Below the pieces are notes generated by a model, which saw only the letters and a list, made by a program, of their open reading frames with translations, was not told the origin of the DNA and ran no database searches. Both the position numbers and the translations under genes were made by a program. Source: UKL13-2 sp043756275 (GTDB taxonomy: Bacteria; Pseudomonadota; Gammaproteobacteria; Burkholderiales; Usitatibacteraceae). Taken from it: a DNA stretch of 5,982 nt. Positions 5,271-5,982 of the stretch are shown in pieces. The stretch covers positions 1-5,982 of the forward strand of contig JAYURJ010000042.1 in NCBI GenBank assembly GCA_043756275.1. The letters are read 5' to 3'. Numbering within the stretch: the first letter of the stretch is position 1; each line of letters begins with the position of its first letter.

Positions 5271-5794
5271 GCCGGGGCCTTTGCCTGTAATGTTTTTTCG
5301 AGTACGATTTTTGCCCCGTTGTACGGTGCTTCAATCGGACGGCGTTCACCTGTTTCGGTAAACCCCATTCTCCGCCAGAAAACGAATGCTGCGTCGTTGT
5401 TATCGATCACCGCGATTCGCAGCGTATCGACGCCCGGCCACGTGTGCGCCATCGCTTCAATCGCCTCCACAGCACTTTGTCCCAAACCACGCCCGCGAGA
5501 CGCGGGTGTGAGCAACAGCAAGCCGATGATCGCCTTGTGAGGCGCGTTCCAGCCGCGCACGACTTCAGCGATACCTTTGATCCGGTCGTCGGCGTAAAAG
5601 CCCAGCGTGAATTTGTCAGCCGCATGCATCCCCGGCGGGAGCGAGGTAAAAAAATCATCCACGTGCCATGCCATTGGAGCCACGCCCTCGACCAGTAAAT
5701 TGTAATCGGCAGCAGCCATGATGACTGTCTCAACATCACAGCGATGCGCTGGCGATGGGGTGAGATGCCGCATCTCGAATTTGCACGCGTTCAT
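5267..5794 (-). CDS. GNAT-family N-acetyltransferase
   Basis: This 175-aa cytoplasmic protein has the GNAT fold. Motif A is visible as L-L-T-P-x-x-R-G-R-G-L-G-Q (94-106), with the acetyl-CoA pyrophosphate loop R100-G101-R102-G103-L104-G105. Motif B follows as VIDNNDAAFVFWRRMGFTETGE (129-150), with the usual N-x-x-A-x-x-F-[WY]-x-x-x-G-F pattern. The acceptor substrate, whether small molecule or protein, cannot be inferred. I used the ATG at 5794. A second in-frame ATG at 5773 would start just before the first beta strand (MRHLTPS) and is possible; neither has a good Shine-Dalgarno sequence. It is the first gene of the minus-strand cluster and overlaps the gamma-CA gene by 4 nt. Confidence 0.88.
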   Translation of the reverse strand: MNACKFEMRHLTPSPAHRCDVETVIMAAADYNLLVEGVAPMAWHVDDFFTSLPPGMHAADKFTLGFYADDRIKGIAEVVRGWNAPHKAIIGLLLLTPASRGRGLGQSAVEAIEAMAHTWPGVDTLRIAVIDNNDAAFVFWRRMGFTETGERRPIEAPYNGAKIVLEKTLQAKAPA

Positions 5795-5800
5795 GCAGCA

Positions 5801-5828
5801 ATTTTAGCCAATTCAGGGCCGGTGTCTT
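5801..5828 (-). promoter_or_regulatory. Candidate promoter of the GNAT operon
   Basis: On the minus strand, AAGACA (5828-5823, 4 of 6 to -35) and TAAAAT (5806-5801, 5 of 6 to -10) are 16 nt apart. Transcription would start at about 5794, exactly at the annotated ATG. The mRNA would then be leaderless or the ATG at 5773 would be used. The position downstream of a terminator and before the first gene of the cluster supports it. Confidence 0.4.
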
Positions 5829-5842
5829 GGTGCATGCAGGTA

Positions 5843-5873
5843 AACAAAAAACAAAACACGCCGCCCAGCGTGC
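5843..5873 (-). terminator. Rho-independent terminator, orphaned next to the IS30 end
   Basis: Read on the minus strand, CACGC (5872-5868) pairs with GCGTG (5861-5857) around a 6-nt loop, with one further G-U pair possible, and is followed by a T-rich run (5856-5843, broken by two G). It would stop transcripts coming from the right. It lies outside the apparent IS30 end, so it may belong to a gene now separated from it by the insertion sequence. Confidence 0.55.
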
Positions 5874-5888
5874 CGTTTGGGGCAAAAA

Positions 5889-5982
5889 CGCGGATTCAAG
5901 CACGAGTCCCGACAAGCGGTTGGCAGTTGAATGCTACCTCATAAGGGGTTAAGAAGCCGAGGCACTTGCGCGGTCGATGGTT
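5889..5982 (-). mobile_element. 3' end of an IS30-family insertion sequence (partial)
   Basis: The window ends inside an insertion sequence. The sequence CGCGGATTCAA (5889-5899) resembles the outer end of IS30-family terminal inverted repeats, which end in or just past the transposase stop. The exact boundary is therefore probably near 5889 but cannot be fixed without the other end or an empty site. Confidence 0.55.
5896..5982 (-). CDS. IS30-family transposase, C-terminal fragment (partial)
   Basis: The frame entering from the right edge (AAC at 5982-5980) encodes 28 residues before a TGA at 5898-5896: N-H-R-P-R-K-C-L-G-F-L-T-P-Y-E-V-A-F-N and nine more. The pattern N-x-R-P-R-K-x-L-G-[FY]-x-T-P-x-E-V is the conserved C-terminal motif of IS30-family DDE transposases. 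The frame shows no stop or frameshift within the visible part, but most of the gene, including the catalytic residues, is outside the window, so intactness is unknown. It is too short to have been called as an independent reading frame. Confidence 0.8.
   Translation of the reverse strand, partial: NHRPRKCLGFLTPYEVAFNCQPLVGTRA

Noticed and set aside
1..5982. CRISPR array, tRNA or rRNA genes
   Set aside because: No regularly spaced direct repeats and no tRNA- or rRNA-like sequence were seen on either strand.

Overview
The window looks like a stretch of a proteobacterial chromosome of moderate GC content. It is ordinary housekeeping and accessory coding DNA, disturbed by two small non-autonomous mobile elements and by an IS30-family insertion sequence at its right edge. 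The CRP-like regulator and the thioredoxin-fold ferredoxin remind me of betaproteobacterial proteins. The first two genes, a short-form phosphatidylserine decarboxylase and a eukaryote-type NADP isocitrate dehydrogenase, remind me more of alphaproteobacterial (sphingomonad) proteins. I cannot settle the lineage without a database search.

Layout. Positions 1-155 hold the 5' end of a phosphatidylserine decarboxylase gene (minus strand). It is divergent from icd (plus, 356-1567), with a 200-bp shared promoter region between them. icd is followed by a 118-bp MITE-like element (1564-1681) with IS5-like terminal repeats and a REP-like palindrome inside, and then by a Rho-independent terminator (1712-1750). 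Everything from 1770 to the right edge is on the minus strand. In transcription order (right to left) it runs: the 3' end of an IS30-family transposase, an orphan-looking terminator, a GNAT acetyltransferase, a gamma-carbonic-anhydrase-like hexapeptide protein, a VanZ-family membrane protein, a 162-bp palindromic element, a [2Fe-2S] ferredoxin, an alpha/beta hydrolase and a CRP/FNR-family regulator.

How it fits together. GNAT and gamma-CA overlap by 4 bp. Ferredoxin, hydrolase and regulator are separated by 6 and 2 nt and so look translationally coupled. Removing the 162-bp element and one copy of its CTAG would put the ferredoxin start 30 nt after the VanZ stop. The six minus-strand genes were therefore probably one operon before the element arrived, and its long hairpin now sits in the middle of that transcript.

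The most unusual observation is that both small elements are bounded by CTAG, and that in each case one of these CTAGs contains the TAG stop codon of the neighbouring gene (icd, vanZ-like). I see no complete novel biochemical or defence system. The interesting signal is the mobile-element targeting and its effect on operon structure.
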